The translations under genes and the position numbers were made by a program. 64,000 nt of DNA from Marivita sp051251565. GTDB lineage: Bacteria > Pseudomonadota > Alphaproteobacteria > Rhodobacterales > Rhodobacteraceae. The notes beneath the pieces were generated by a model that worked only from the letters and a program-made list of their open reading frames with translations, searched no databases and had not been told where the DNA came from. Every line of letters begins with the position of its first letter. The stretch's first letter is position 1. Shown piece by piece: positions 52,526-61,355 of this stretch. Location of the stretch: contig NZ_JBPOFB010000001.1 in the NCBI RefSeq assembly GCF_051251565.1, forward strand, positions 124,001-188,000. Reading direction: 5' to 3'.

Positions 52526-54445
52526 TCAGTTGAGCGCGCCGCTTGCTCTTAATGCTTCGGCTTTGTCCTCGTTGACCCACCACAGATCAAGATAGCCCAG
52601 ATCATAGGGGGGCAGGTTTTCGGGGAATTCGTACTTGTCATAGGCCGCGACCCAGTGATCCGCGATATACCCGGTCGGCACCACAAAGAATTCATGCCGA
52701 AGCGCCCGGTCCAGTGCCATCAGCGCGATGTCGGTCTCTTCCTGCGTTGTCGTGGTAAACGACGCTTCGATGATCGCATCAACGAGAGGGCTGGCCAGCC
52801 CGGCAGGGTTGAACAGGCTGAACTCGGCCTCTTGCGACCCGTACATCTGGCTCAATCCGCCGCCCGTGGACAGGAAGGTGCTATAACGCGTCGAATACAT
52901 CATATCATAATCGCGGTCGCGGCGACGGTTCGTATATTGTGACGGATCGACCTTTTCGAGCTTCACCGCGATGCCAAGCTGTTCAAGGTTCTGGGCATAG
53001 GTCTCGTGCATCGCATCCACAGAATCCTGAATGTTGGTCGGGTAAAGCAGCGTGATCTCAAGCGGCTGGCCATCGACGTTGCGGCGCATGCCATCATCGC
53101 CCACAGTCCAACCTGCATCCTCCAGCAGACCAGAGGCACTGCGCATGTTGCGGCGGTCACTCAGGCGGCTGCCATCGGACGCATGGGTGATCCGGACGGG
53201 GTCGGACAAAAGCTCGGGCGGCACAACATCCCCAAGCGCCTCCAGAAAGGCAAGCTCTGCACCGGTTGGCGTGTCCTGCGCTTCAATCGGCGTGCCTTCG
53301 ACAAAGGAACTGCGCGGCGCATAAAGGCCGAACAAAAGCGACTCGTTGGTCCATTCAAAGTTGAACGCAAGTGCCACAGCCTCGCGCACACGACGGTCCT
53401 GAAATTCCGGCTTGGCGAGGTTGAAAACAAACCCTGTCGGGTTTGGCGGCGACCCGTTTGCCAATTCGTATTTCACAACCGCGCCACTGTCGATTTTTGG
53501 AAAGTCGTAGGAACTTGCCCAGAGCTTTGGATCGCTTTCGACGCGGATCGTGTAAACACCGGCCTTGAATGCCTCGAACGAGGCCGTCTGATCGGTGAAA
53601 TATTCGATGCGGATGGTGTCGTAATTGTGCCGTCCCTTGTTGAACGGCAAATCCTTGCCCCAGTAATCGTCGCGCAGCGTATAAACGATCTGGCGATTGA
53701 TGTCGTAGCTCTCAAGGATATAGGGCCCCGACCCAATCGCGACCTCCAGCCTTGGTTCGTCCAGACGGCGGGTCTCGTCGGCCTCGAACCACGCTTTGGA
53801 AAAGATCGGCGTGCTGCCCACGGTCTCGATCCGGCTGCGCTTGGACAGCTCGGGATTGAAGGTGAACTTGACCCGGTGATCGTCAAGCGCCTCGGCCCCG
53901 GTCACCATCCGGCCAACGGCCTGCGCGTAAGACGGCAAACCCTGTTCGATGAACAAACGGTGGCTATACACGACATCTTCGGCAGTCACCGGGGTGCCGT
54001 CCGAAAATGTTGCCTCAGGACGCATGTGGAAAATCACCCAATCCCGGCTTTCGGGATATTCGATGCTGTGCGCGACAACCCCGTAATACTGCCCCACCGC
54101 ATCCGACGTGGTTTCGATAAGCTGGTCATATTGCAATGTCGTCAACGCACCCGCGCTGCCTTTGCGCGAATAGGGGTTGAGGCTGTCAAACGTGCCCGAC
54201 GCGCCCAGCGCAATCTCTCCGCCCTTGGGGGCGTCAGGGTTCACATAGGCCAGATGCGGAAAATCCGCTGGGTAATCAAGGTTTCCAAAATAGGAATACC
54301 CATGCGATTCAATGACCTTTTCATGGCCCTCTGCCCGGACATGGCTGGCGGCAAACACCACTGTCAACGCCATCAATCCGCCGATCGTCAAAGTGCGCAA
54401 CGTCGTCTTCGGCAACGCCCTCACGGCGATCTGTTGGTGAACCAT
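52526..54445 (-). CDS. yejA: Peptide ABC transporter substrate-binding protein
   Basis: A 639-residue periplasmic binding protein. Signal peptide near residues 18-38 (LTIGGLMALTVVFAASHVRA), then the SBP_bac_5 fold with AYVNPDAPKGGEIALGASGT near 68 and FHMRPEATFSDGTPVTAEDV near 140. The yejABEF set imports oligopeptides, including some antimicrobial peptides in other bacteria. First gene of the operon. Confidence 0.92.
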   Translation of the reverse strand: MVHQQIAVRALPKTTLRTLTIGGLMALTVVFAASHVRAEGHEKVIESHGYSYFGNLDYPADFPHLAYVNPDAPKGGEIALGASGTFDSLNPYSRKGSAGALTTLQYDQLIETTSDAVGQYYGVVAHSIEYPESRDWVIFHMRPEATFSDGTPVTAEDVVYSHRLFIEQGLPSYAQAVGRMVTGAEALDDHRVKFTFNPELSKRSRIETVGSTPIFSKAWFEADETRRLDEPRLEVAIGSGPYILESYDINRQIVYTLRDDYWGKDLPFNKGRHNYDTIRIEYFTDQTASFEAFKAGVYTIRVESDPKLWASSYDFPKIDSGAVVKYELANGSPPNPTGFVFNLAKPEFQDRRVREAVALAFNFEWTNESLLFGLYAPRSSFVEGTPIEAQDTPTGAELAFLEALGDVVPPELLSDPVRITHASDGSRLSDRRNMRSASGLLEDAGWTVGDDGMRRNVDGQPLEITLLYPTNIQDSVDAMHETYAQNLEQLGIAVKLEKVDPSQYTNRRRDRDYDMMYSTRYSTFLSTGGGLSQMYGSQEAEFSLFNPAGLASPLVDAIIEASFTTTTQEETDIALMALDRALRHEFFVVPTGYIADHWVAAYDKYEFPENLPPYDLGYLDLWWVNEDKAEALRASGALN

Positions 54446-54570
54446 GCGTAAAACCCCTCTGTCTCCGCCTTTGCATCATATTCTGTATGTAAGCTAAAGA
54501 ACGATTTTGCCCACATTCAAGGTTCTATCGCACGGTTCGGTCGCAAACAGCCGTGGAAAACGCGATTGTG

Positions 54571-54607
54571 AAAAAGAAAAGGCCGCTGTCCCTGCGGACA
54601 ACGGCCT
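54571..54607 (-). terminator. Rho-independent terminator of the cycM gene
   Basis: Read on minus: AGGCCGTTGTCC, loop GCA, then GGACAGCGGCCT (one G-U pair) and TTTTCTTTTT. It lies 24 bases after the cytochrome gene stop and separates it from yejA. Confidence 0.9.
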
Positions 54608-54630
54608 CAATGCGGTCATGTGTTCCCGGC

Positions 54631-55149
54631 TTATTCCGAGAATGTCGCCAGATACGCGATCAGGTTGGCGCGATCTTCAGAGTCGCTCAAACCAGCAAAC
54701 CCCATGGATGTGCCGGGTGCCCAGCCGCGCGGGTTCTCGATGAAACGGTAAAGGTTTTCCACAGTCCAGACATCTGCAACTTCATTCAGAGCGCCGGAAT
54801 AGTTGAACCCTTCCGAGATGCCGACGTCCCGACCGACGACGTTGTAAAGATACGGTCCCGCGCGGTTCACGCCTGCTTCCAGAACGTGGCAGGCGCGGCA
54901 TTTGCCCCACTGACGTTCCCCGGCGCTGGCGTCTGCGGTTTCAAGCAGCGTGTCAAAGTTCACCTCGACAACTTCTTCCGCCTCGGCGGGTTCGTCATCG
55001 CCCGTTTCGATTACGTAAACCGCAACCTCTTCGCCGTGGTGGCCACCAACATGATACAGTGTCTCGGCTGCCCATTTGCCCAGAAGAAAGATCAGAAGCG
55101 CGCCACAAAAGCTGCCGACGATCTTGGTGAAGGTCATTGTATCCAACAT
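54631..55149 (-). CDS. cycM: Membrane-anchored cytochrome c (CycM/c552 type)
   Basis: A 172-residue protein with an uncleaved N-terminal span (IVGSFCGALLIFLLGKWAAE), an acidic linker (residues about 48-66) and a class I cytochrome c domain: heme site CRACH near residue 84 and axial Met in GTSMGFAGLSD near 150. Such cytochromes carry electrons from the bc1 complex to terminal oxidases, so it may feed the cbb3 or aa3 oxidase. The start is ATG 55149 or ATG 55137. Confidence 0.9.
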   Translation of the reverse strand: MLDTMTFTKIVGSFCGALLIFLLGKWAAETLYHVGGHHGEEVAVYVIETGDDEPAEAEEVVEVNFDTLLETADASAGERQWGKCRACHVLEAGVNRAGPYLYNVVGRDVGISEGFNYSGALNEVADVWTVENLYRFIENPRGWAPGTSMGFAGLSDSEDRANLIAYLATFSE

Positions 55150-55273
55150 TATGTGCGTACCCGTCCGCTAGAGTTTCGTGCGTGTCGCGCGGGTATCTAT
55201 TGCTTCCCCTTGACCAAGGCAAGGTGTAGAAGCCGCGACCAAACGCCCGTTGGGCCAGAATGCCGGAGTTTGC

Positions 55274-56107
55274 ATGACCAATGCCATCGCATTTCAGGGG
55301 GAATTGGGGGCCTATTCCCACGAAGCCTGCCGCGACGCCCGTCCCGATATGGACGCGCTGCCCTGCCGGACCTTCGAAGATGTGATCGCCGCTGTGCAAA
55401 CCGGCAAGGCCGATCTGGCTATGCTGCCGGTCGAAAACACGATCTATGGCCGGGTGGCAGACATTCACCGTCTTTTGCCCAAAAGCGGGCTCAGGATCAT
55501 CGACGAAGCCTTTGTGCGTGTGCACATCAACCTACTGGGCGTGCCCGGTGCGCGGCTCGAAGATGTGACCGAGGCGCATTCACATCTGGTCTTGCTGCCA
55601 CAATGCGCGACCTTTCTGGAACAGCACGGCATCCGGGGCCGGGTGAACGCCGACAACGCCCGCGCCGCGCGCGAAATCTCGGAACGGGGCGACAAACACG
55701 CCGCTGCCTTGGCCAGCGAACTGGCAGGCGAGATCTACGGGCTGGACGTGCTGGCCCGCCATATCGAGGACACGAACAGCAACACGACGCGGTTCCTTAT
55801 TATGTCGCGCGACGACGATCAGACCCGCCGTGGCGATCACGGCATGATGACGACCTTCGTCTTTCAGGTCCGCAATATCCCCGCCGCGCTCTACAAGGCG
55901 ATGGGGGGATTTGCGACCAACAGCGTGAACATGACCAAGCTGGAATCCTACATGGTCGATGGGTCGTTTACCGCCACCCAGTTCTATGCCGATATCGAAG
56001 GCCACCCCGAAGACCCCGCCGTCGCCCGCGCGCTTGAGGAACTGGACTACTTCACTGACATGCTGAACGTCCTCGGCACCTATCCACGAGACCCCAGACG
56101 CGACTAA
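55274..56107 (+). CDS. pheA: Prephenate dehydratase
   Basis: A 277-residue enzyme: catalytic domain from the N-terminal AFQGELGAYSHEACRD, with LPVENTIYGRVADIHRLL near residue 55 and the catalytic Thr in NTTRFLIM near 171, then an ACT domain (TFVFQVRNIPAALYKAMGGF, LESYMVDGSF near 219) that binds phenylalanine for feedback control. It makes phenylpyruvate in phenylalanine synthesis. No chorismate mutase domain is attached. Confidence 0.94.
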   Translation: MTNAIAFQGELGAYSHEACRDARPDMDALPCRTFEDVIAAVQTGKADLAMLPVENTIYGRVADIHRLLPKSGLRIIDEAFVRVHINLLGVPGARLEDVTEAHSHLVLLPQCATFLEQHGIRGRVNADNARAAREISERGDKHAAALASELAGEIYGLDVLARHIEDTNSNTTRFLIMSRDDDQTRRGDHGMMTTFVFQVRNIPAALYKAMGGFATNSVNMTKLESYMVDGSFTATQFYADIEGHPEDPAVARALEELDYFTDMLNVLGTYPRDPRRD

Positions 56108-56197
56108 GCGTCAATTTAAGGTTGGCAGTGCGGGACTTTGCTGCCGTTCGATTGTCTTGATGACGCCAACCGCAGTATCGTGTGTTAGTTGTTAGAA

Positions 56198-57124
56198 ATG
56201 GACAAACCAACCTCCGCCAAGCGGGACGTCACGCCCTATGCCTTCGCGGTCGCAGGCGTGCTTTTTGCATCTATCTGTTTTGGCTTTGTGCCCTATTTCA
56301 GCCGTGGGCTAACCGATCAAGGTCTCGCTCCTTACGCGGTTGCTTTTTATCGGTACATATTGGCAGCGATTGTTCTGTTGCCAGCACTCCTAAAGCATCG
56401 TTCAAATTGGCGGGAAATCGTCTGGGGTATGGGTGCAGGCGCAGTGATGGGTCTTGGCTGGGTAGGCTATGTTACTGCTCTTGAGACTGTTCCGGCATCG
56501 ACGGTTGGCGTTCTCTATATGACGTATCCGGTATTTACGATTGTCATCGCGTGGGCACTCTTTGGCGATCAACCCACGCGGCGCAGCCTTGTTGCGGCTG
56601 GATTGATTCTTTTCGCTGCGGCAATTGCGGGGTCTCCGGCATCTGTGCCTCCTGATCAAATTCCAACGCTGCTCGTCTCATTGGCAGCACCTTTTGGATT
56701 TGGCTTCGGCATATGTGTTCTCGTTCATCGCCTGTCTCGCATTGCCCCTTTGGCCAGAATAGCGTCGATCTCACTTGGGTCAGTCATTGGCCTTGCGCCT
56801 CTCATTCTGACGTCTGAGGTTGGCGAAATCCTGCCAAAGGGTGGGAACGACTGGTTTCTGGTTGTTGGGATCGGCCTTGTGACAGCGCTTATTCCGCAGC
56901 TGATTTACACTGTCTGTTCACCTATAATTGGTGCGACGCGCACGGCTGTTATCGGAAGCATTGAATTGCCGACGATGTTTGCCGTTGGCGTGCTGGCTTT
57001 CGGTGAAGTGATTACGGCTGCACAGGCGATTGCCTGCGCTTTGGTATTGGAGGCGATAGCCATGACGCAAAGCCGCTCGACGCGAACTGTCACGACCGTA
57101 ATCAGTAAGGAGCCAGAAAGGTAA
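56198..57124 (+). CDS. EamA/DMT-superfamily transporter
   Basis: A 308-residue, ten-span transporter made of two EamA repeats (AVAGVLFASICFGFVPYFSR at the start; LGWVGYVTALETVPASTVGV near 88; SPIIGATRTAVIGSIELPTM near 246). It probably exports a small metabolite. Codons are visibly richer in A and T than in the neighbouring pheA or yej genes, hinting at horizontal origin. No clear ribosome site precedes ATG 56198. Downstream is an unusual non-coding stretch. Confidence 0.85.
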   Translation: MDKPTSAKRDVTPYAFAVAGVLFASICFGFVPYFSRGLTDQGLAPYAVAFYRYILAAIVLLPALLKHRSNWREIVWGMGAGAVMGLGWVGYVTALETVPASTVGVLYMTYPVFTIVIAWALFGDQPTRRSLVAAGLILFAAAIAGSPASVPPDQIPTLLVSLAAPFGFGFGICVLVHRLSRIAPLARIASISLGSVIGLAPLILTSEVGEILPKGGNDWFLVVGIGLVTALIPQLIYTVCSPIIGATRTAVIGSIELPTMFAVGVLAFGEVITAAQAIACALVLEAIAMTQSRSTRTVTTVISKEPER

Positions 57125-57168
57125 CTTTGGGCTCATTGCCGACATCGACGCGCAAACGTTAATGCTTC

Positions 57169-57218
57169 TTAACGGTTTGCAAACTCTAACGCGCCGTTAA
57201 CCGGGTTTGCAAAGTTAA
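57169..57218. repeat. Operator-like 30-bp direct repeat (TTAAC...GGTTTGCAAA)
   Basis: GGTTTGCAAA occurs at 57174-57183 and again at 57204-57213, exactly 30 bp apart; each copy is preceded by TTAAC and the second is followed by GTTAA. TTAACGG (57169) and CCGTTAA (57194) also form an inverted pair. Three helical turns of spacing suits a regulator binding two sites on one face. Confidence 0.5.
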
Positions 57219-57235
57219 GTCCGGTTCGGATCTAT

Positions 57236-57253
57236 TGTTTCGCATGCGAAACA
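57236..57253. promoter_or_regulatory. Perfect 18-bp palindrome
   Basis: TGTTTCGCATGCGAAACA reads the same on both strands. It resembles a LacI- or GntR-type operator, but no start codon follows within reach on either strand except the distal end of the GntR gene. Confidence 0.5.
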
Positions 57254-57506
57254 TTTTCTGAAACAGCGGTGAACAGATCAGATCAGCAATCCTGCCGCCC
57301 CTTCATGGCGCACCATCAAACCTTGGGGTGAAACGCCTGGCCACGCGCAATGTGACTGGAGCCAGCCGGGGCGCCGCGCGTTTGGTGTCGGGGATAGCAC
57401 AGACGCTTTCCTAAGACACGCAACGCCAGCCACACCAAAAAGACCATTCCGACGCAAGTATGCAGACCGATGGGCAAGCGAAGTATGCCGGACCAACCTG
57501 TAGATG

Positions 57507-58175
57507 TCAGCTTGACGCGCGCCGCCGTTGATAGCGCCGCTCGTACAGCAACCGATAGGCGGCGGCCGAGGCTGGAAGGTGGTCTTGGGTTGCCTTGACA
57601 TAAGTGTCTTGAGCGTCACCACGCATCGCATCAATGATGGCGTAGTGTTGAGCGACAACATTCAACATATGTGTGCTGTCGTCATATTTCACGACCCTGA
57701 TGGGTTGCGCTATGCGCGCGTGCTGCGCGATCAGGGCGATGAGCCGGGGGTTCTCGCAGCACGCAAACTGCACCTCGTGAAACTCTTGATTCAACCAGAA
57801 CACGTTTCGGACGTCACCCGCCTCAAGCGCTGCCGCGTGCCGTTCGGCGATATCGGTAAGGCGGCCCGTGATCTGAGGGTCAACGGGAAGTCTCGTTCGC
57901 GCGGCGGCGGCAGTTTCCAACACAATGCGAACGTCATAGAGCGCGTCGACTTCATCGGGGGTCAATTCGACAACTTCAACGCCGCGATGCGGCCAACGCA
58001 CCAGAAGCCCTTGGGCCTCCATCAGCGCAAAGGCACTGCGCACCGCATGCCGTTTGGCGTTGTATTGGGCCATCACGCTGTCTTCGGTGATGCGGCTCCC
58101 GGGCGGATAGAGCCCAAAGATTATATCGTTTTCCAAGCCTTTTTCGAGTTCGGTTGGCATGTTTCTCTCGTTCAT
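57507..58175 (-). CDS. GntR-family regulator (FCD domain) of the adjacent catabolic operon
   Basis: A 222-residue protein: winged helix with LENDIIFGLYPPGSRITEDS and KRHAVRSAFALMEAQGLLVR, then an FCD domain with the metal/ligand histidines (NQEFHEVQFACCENPRL near residue 120, and later NVVAQHYAIIDA). Starts at 58175 or 58160 are both possible; the second has the better GAGAG upstream. It is divergent from the ABC operon and probably represses it until a sugar acid or similar carboxylate binds. Confidence 0.85.
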   Translation of the reverse strand: MNERNMPTELEKGLENDIIFGLYPPGSRITEDSVMAQYNAKRHAVRSAFALMEAQGLLVRWPHRGVEVVELTPDEVDALYDVRIVLETAAAARTRLPVDPQITGRLTDIAERHAAALEAGDVRNVFWLNQEFHEVQFACCENPRLIALIAQHARIAQPIRVVKYDDSTHMLNVVAQHYAIIDAMRGDAQDTYVKATQDHLPASAAAYRLLYERRYQRRRASS

Positions 58176-58217
58176 ACGCGGTCTGAAAACCTTACTCACA
58201 ATCGGGTCTTAGATACC

Positions 58218-58253
58218 ATTGACAAAATTATCAATAATAATATTGACGAAATT
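58218..58253. promoter_or_regulatory. Repeats in the gntR-ABC operon promoter region
   Basis: ATTGACAAAATT (58218) and ATTGACGAAATT (58242) are direct repeats 24 bp apart; ATTGA and TCAAT at 58218-58235 also form an inverted repeat. The AT-rich block sits between the divergent GntR and transporter genes, the expected operator place. Confidence 0.55.
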
Positions 58254-58299
58254 GCAGAGGACGCTTAACCATGGGTCGATCATTGTCAGGGAGGATATG

Positions 58300-59580
58300 A
58301 TGAGAGTTTTCACAAGTACGCTTGCCATTGCGGCAGCCCTTGCAGCGGGTCATGCCAGCGCATGGGAGGCCACCGAAGGCCAACCCTACGCCGGGCAGAC
58401 TGTGCGCGTCCTGGCGGTGACATCCAGCCAGTTCCAAGCCCATGAGGCGCGCTTTGCCGAGTTTGAAGAGGCCACGGGCATCGACGTCGAAGTCGACTAT
58501 GTGCCGTTCCCCAACATGCGCGAAGCCTTGACCGCCGAGATGATCGGTGGCGGCGGCGATTACGACGTCGTGTCGATCATGGACCAGTGGGTCCCATCGC
58601 TCACCAACTTGATTCAGCCAATCGGGGATGGCATCGCCGCCCAAGGCACGGACCTGTCCGATTTCCCTGCCGCCCACATGCGTCATGGCATGATTGATGG
58701 AGAGCTCTACGGCCTTCCCGTGCGTGGCCACGTGCAACTGATGTTCTACCGCACCGACTTGTTCGAGCAGGCTGGCGTAGAAGTTCCTCAGACCTGGGCC
58801 GATGTTGTAACCGCTGGCCAAGCCATCCAAGAGGCCACCGATGCGTCTGGGATCGCGCTTCCTTACGGGCGCTTGAACGGCCAGAACCTGATGGTCTGGA
58901 TCAACCTGCTGTGGGGTCACGGCGGTGATCTGTTTGACGATGCGGGCCTGCCGATCTTTAACTCGGACGCCGGTGTCATGGCGACGGAGCAGTACATCAA
59001 CTTCCTGACCGAGGATGAAATCGCCCCGGCGGGATCGGCCGTATTCGTAGAGCAGGACGCGGTCAACAGCTTCAAGCAGGGCAACTCTGCCATGCTCCCC
59101 GTTTGGTGGTGGGTCAGCTCTCAGTTGACTGACCCGGAGCAGTCCACGATCACCGCCGATCAGCTGGGTTTCGCGGCCCTGCCCACGATCGCGGGTTCGG
59201 ATCGTACCACGTTCACCAACACCTGGATCTTCGGCGTGACGGCGGATTCCGACACGCCCGAGGCGGCTATCGAGTATCTCGGTTGGCTGACCGACCCGGC
59301 GCTGGAGCGCGAGGTTCTGCTGGACCCCGAGCTGAGCGAGTTGGTGGCGGTGCATCTGTCGAATATGCGCGACGAAGAGGTCAACGCCCGTTGGGGTGGC
59401 ATCCATGCCGCTGCCGCTGACGCGCTGGAGACGGCGGACGGCATCAAGTTTGGTGACGACTGGCTGCGCATCGTAGAGGTTTTGGAAACGGCAATCTCCA
59501 GCCTCGCCTCGGGTGAGCAGGACGACGTTCGCGCCGTACTGGACTCAGCCGCAGAAGAAATCGCGGAAATCCGCGGCTAA
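58300..59580 (+). CDS. ABC transporter substrate-binding protein (carbohydrate family)
   Basis: A 426-residue periplasmic binding protein with signal peptide RVFTSTLAIAAALAAGHASA, then the SBP_bac_1 fold (VRVLAVTSSQFQAHEARFAE near 31; GDYDVVSIMDQW near 87; LPVRGHVQLMFYRTDLF near 141). ATG 58300 sits six bases after AGGGAGG; the frame is open further upstream but without a start of this kind. Likely binds a sugar, sugar acid or polyol; the substrate is not fixed by sequence alone. Confidence 0.9.
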   Translation: MRVFTSTLAIAAALAAGHASAWEATEGQPYAGQTVRVLAVTSSQFQAHEARFAEFEEATGIDVEVDYVPFPNMREALTAEMIGGGGDYDVVSIMDQWVPSLTNLIQPIGDGIAAQGTDLSDFPAAHMRHGMIDGELYGLPVRGHVQLMFYRTDLFEQAGVEVPQTWADVVTAGQAIQEATDASGIALPYGRLNGQNLMVWINLLWGHGGDLFDDAGLPIFNSDAGVMATEQYINFLTEDEIAPAGSAVFVEQDAVNSFKQGNSAMLPVWWWVSSQLTDPEQSTITADQLGFAALPTIAGSDRTTFTNTWIFGVTADSDTPEAAIEYLGWLTDPALEREVLLDPELSELVAVHLSNMRDEEVNARWGGIHAAAADALETADGIKFGDDWLRIVEVLETAISSLASGEQDDVRAVLDSAAEEIAEIRG

Positions 59581-59646
59581 CCGCTCAACCTCACCACGGC
59601 TGCCATAGGGTGGCCGCGGTATTTTCCTTGAGGGACCGGACCCGCC

Positions 59647-60531
59647 ATGCGCGATAGATCACTCCAATATTATTTGCTGGTCCCAGGCTTTTTGATCGTC
59701 CTTGCGACGACCTTCTATCCCTTGGCCTACTCGCTCACCACGGCATTTCGAGACTGGGATCTGACCCAGTCGCGCCGCCCAGAAGGCTGGGTTGGTTTTG
59801 ACAACTTCATTCGCGCCGCAGGCGAATCCCACTTCCTCAATTCGCTATGGGTGACGACGATTTTCGTTGTCTCCAGCGTGATCCTGACCCTTATCATAGC
59901 GATGTCGCTGGCGCTTCTGCTGCGCCGCAAGGGAAAGATGCACACCTTCACGCGGGTCATCCTGATCCTGCCCTTCGCAATGAGCCCGGCGCTGATTGGC
60001 GTCAGCTTCCGGTTCATGTTCAACCCCGAATTTGGCGTCCTGTCCAACGGCCTCGCCGCAGTTTTCCCCGTGCTTGAAGGCACGCCTTGGCTGGCGAGCC
60101 CAGATCTTGCCATGGCCATTCTCGTGGTCACGGATGTCTGGCACTGGGCCCCTTACATGACCTTTATGTGCCTCGGCGGCCTCGCCTCCATCCCCCGCGA
60201 AACCGAGGAGGCCGCGCGCATCGACGGCGCGTCCAACCTGCGCATCATTTTTGGCATCATCCTGCCGCAGATGAAGGGCGTGCTTTTGGTCACTGCGATC
60301 CTCAAGACGATCTTCGCGCTGAAGATGTTCGATCAGGTGGTCACGCTGACCGGCGGCGGCCCCGGCACATCGACGGAAACCCTGGCCTACTTCATCTTCA
60401 ACGTGGGCTTTGAATGGTACGACATGGGCTACGCATCAGCACTGGCGTGGATTCTGACGGCAATCATGATGACAATCTCGATCTGGTATGTCCGCATGCT
60501 CTTGAGCGAGAGAAAGATGGCGACGGCATGA
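59647..60531 (+). CDS. Sugar-type ABC transporter permease (MalF-like)
   Basis: A 294-residue, six-span permease with the EAA loop ETEEAARIDGASNLRIIFGI near residue 191 and the start LQYYLLVPGFLIVLATTFYP. Its stop overlaps the second permease start by four bases. Confidence 0.92.
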   Translation: MRDRSLQYYLLVPGFLIVLATTFYPLAYSLTTAFRDWDLTQSRRPEGWVGFDNFIRAAGESHFLNSLWVTTIFVVSSVILTLIIAMSLALLLRRKGKMHTFTRVILILPFAMSPALIGVSFRFMFNPEFGVLSNGLAAVFPVLEGTPWLASPDLAMAILVVTDVWHWAPYMTFMCLGGLASIPRETEEAARIDGASNLRIIFGIILPQMKGVLLVTAILKTIFALKMFDQVVTLTGGGPGTSTETLAYFIFNVGFEWYDMGYASALAWILTAIMMTISIWYVRMLLSERKMATA

Positions 60532-61343
60532 TGCGTATTTTCTCCTGGTGGGCGGAGCGCGCCCTGCTGCTTTTCATCTGCGTAATCGTCCTGTTCCCGA
60601 TCGCCTGGATGTTCCTGACCGCGTTCAAGCGCCCGATCGACGCCTATTCCCTGTCCCTGAGCTTCACGCCGACGTTCAACAACTTCGTCACCGTGTTCTC
60701 GGACCCGTGGAACCTTGGTGACATGGTGATGAACTCGGTCATTGTGGCCTCGGTCACGGTGCTGATCGCGGTGCCCGCAGCCTCCTTGGCGGCCTATTCG
60801 TTCTCTCGGTTCCGCGTAAAAGGCCGGAAGTTCCTGTTCTTCCTGATTCTGTCGACGCAGTTCATCCCCGCCGTCGTGATCGTACTGCCGTTCTTCCTGA
60901 TGTTCCGCACGCTGGATCTTCTGGACACGCGCATTGCCCTGATCATCGTGAACCTCGCCATCGTGACGCCCTTCGTGATCTGGATGATCAAGGGCTACAT
61001 CGATGCCATTCCAACGGATAGCGAGGAAGCCGCGATGATCGACGGCGCGTCACGGTTGCGGGTGATCAAGGACATCGTCCTGCCGATGGCCGCGCCCGGT
61101 ATCCTGACGTCTAGCATCTTTTGCTTCATCCTGACGTGGAATGAATTCCTGTTCTCGCTGATTCTCACCCGCCGCGACGCGGTGACACTGCCCGTGGGCC
61201 TCGTGAACTTCCGGACCGAACGCGGCGACCTATGGGAGTTGATGAGCGCGGCTGGCGTCATGATCACGGTCCCGATCTTCATCATGGCTTTGATGATCCA
61301 GAAACACTTCACCCGCGGCATGACTGCCGGCGCGGTCAAATAG
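60528..61343 (+). CDS. Sugar-type ABC transporter permease (MalG-like)
   Basis: A 271-residue, six-span permease. The EAA loop is DSEEAAMIDGASRLRVIKDI near residue 165, and the end reads MIQKHFTRGMTAGAVK, the usual MalG-type C-terminus. Two successive ATG codons (60528, 60531) are possible starts; the first overlaps the previous gene. Confidence 0.92.
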   Translation: MMRIFSWWAERALLLFICVIVLFPIAWMFLTAFKRPIDAYSLSLSFTPTFNNFVTVFSDPWNLGDMVMNSVIVASVTVLIAVPAASLAAYSFSRFRVKGRKFLFFLILSTQFIPAVVIVLPFFLMFRTLDLLDTRIALIIVNLAIVTPFVIWMIKGYIDAIPTDSEEAAMIDGASRLRVIKDIVLPMAAPGILTSSIFCFILTWNEFLFSLILTRRDAVTLPVGLVNFRTERGDLWELMSAAGVMITVPIFIMALMIQKHFTRGMTAGAVK

Positions 61344-61355
61344 AGGGGCAGGGGC

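Larger units (their letters stand above)
57125..57506. other. 382-bp gene-free region between convergent genes
   Basis: It lies between the 3-prime ends of the EamA gene (plus) and the GntR gene (minus). I find no convincing gene or terminator. The first 130 bases hold repeats and a palindrome (listed separately) that look like promoter operators, which is unexpected downstream of two genes; the rest shows nothing. A deleted gene that once had its promoter here is one explanation. Confidence 0.6.

Noticed and set aside
53006..54451. A 481-codon open frame on plus opposite yejA
   Set aside because: yejA has a signal peptide, family motifs and operon context; the opposite frame has none.
57157..57175. 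CtrA-like site (TTAA-N6-TTAAC)
   Set aside because: The CtrA consensus needs seven bases between the halves, and no gene start follows.
57278..57661. A 127-codon minus frame extending past the GntR stop region
   Set aside because: It overlaps the GntR gene in another frame and shows no recognisable domain or ribosome site.
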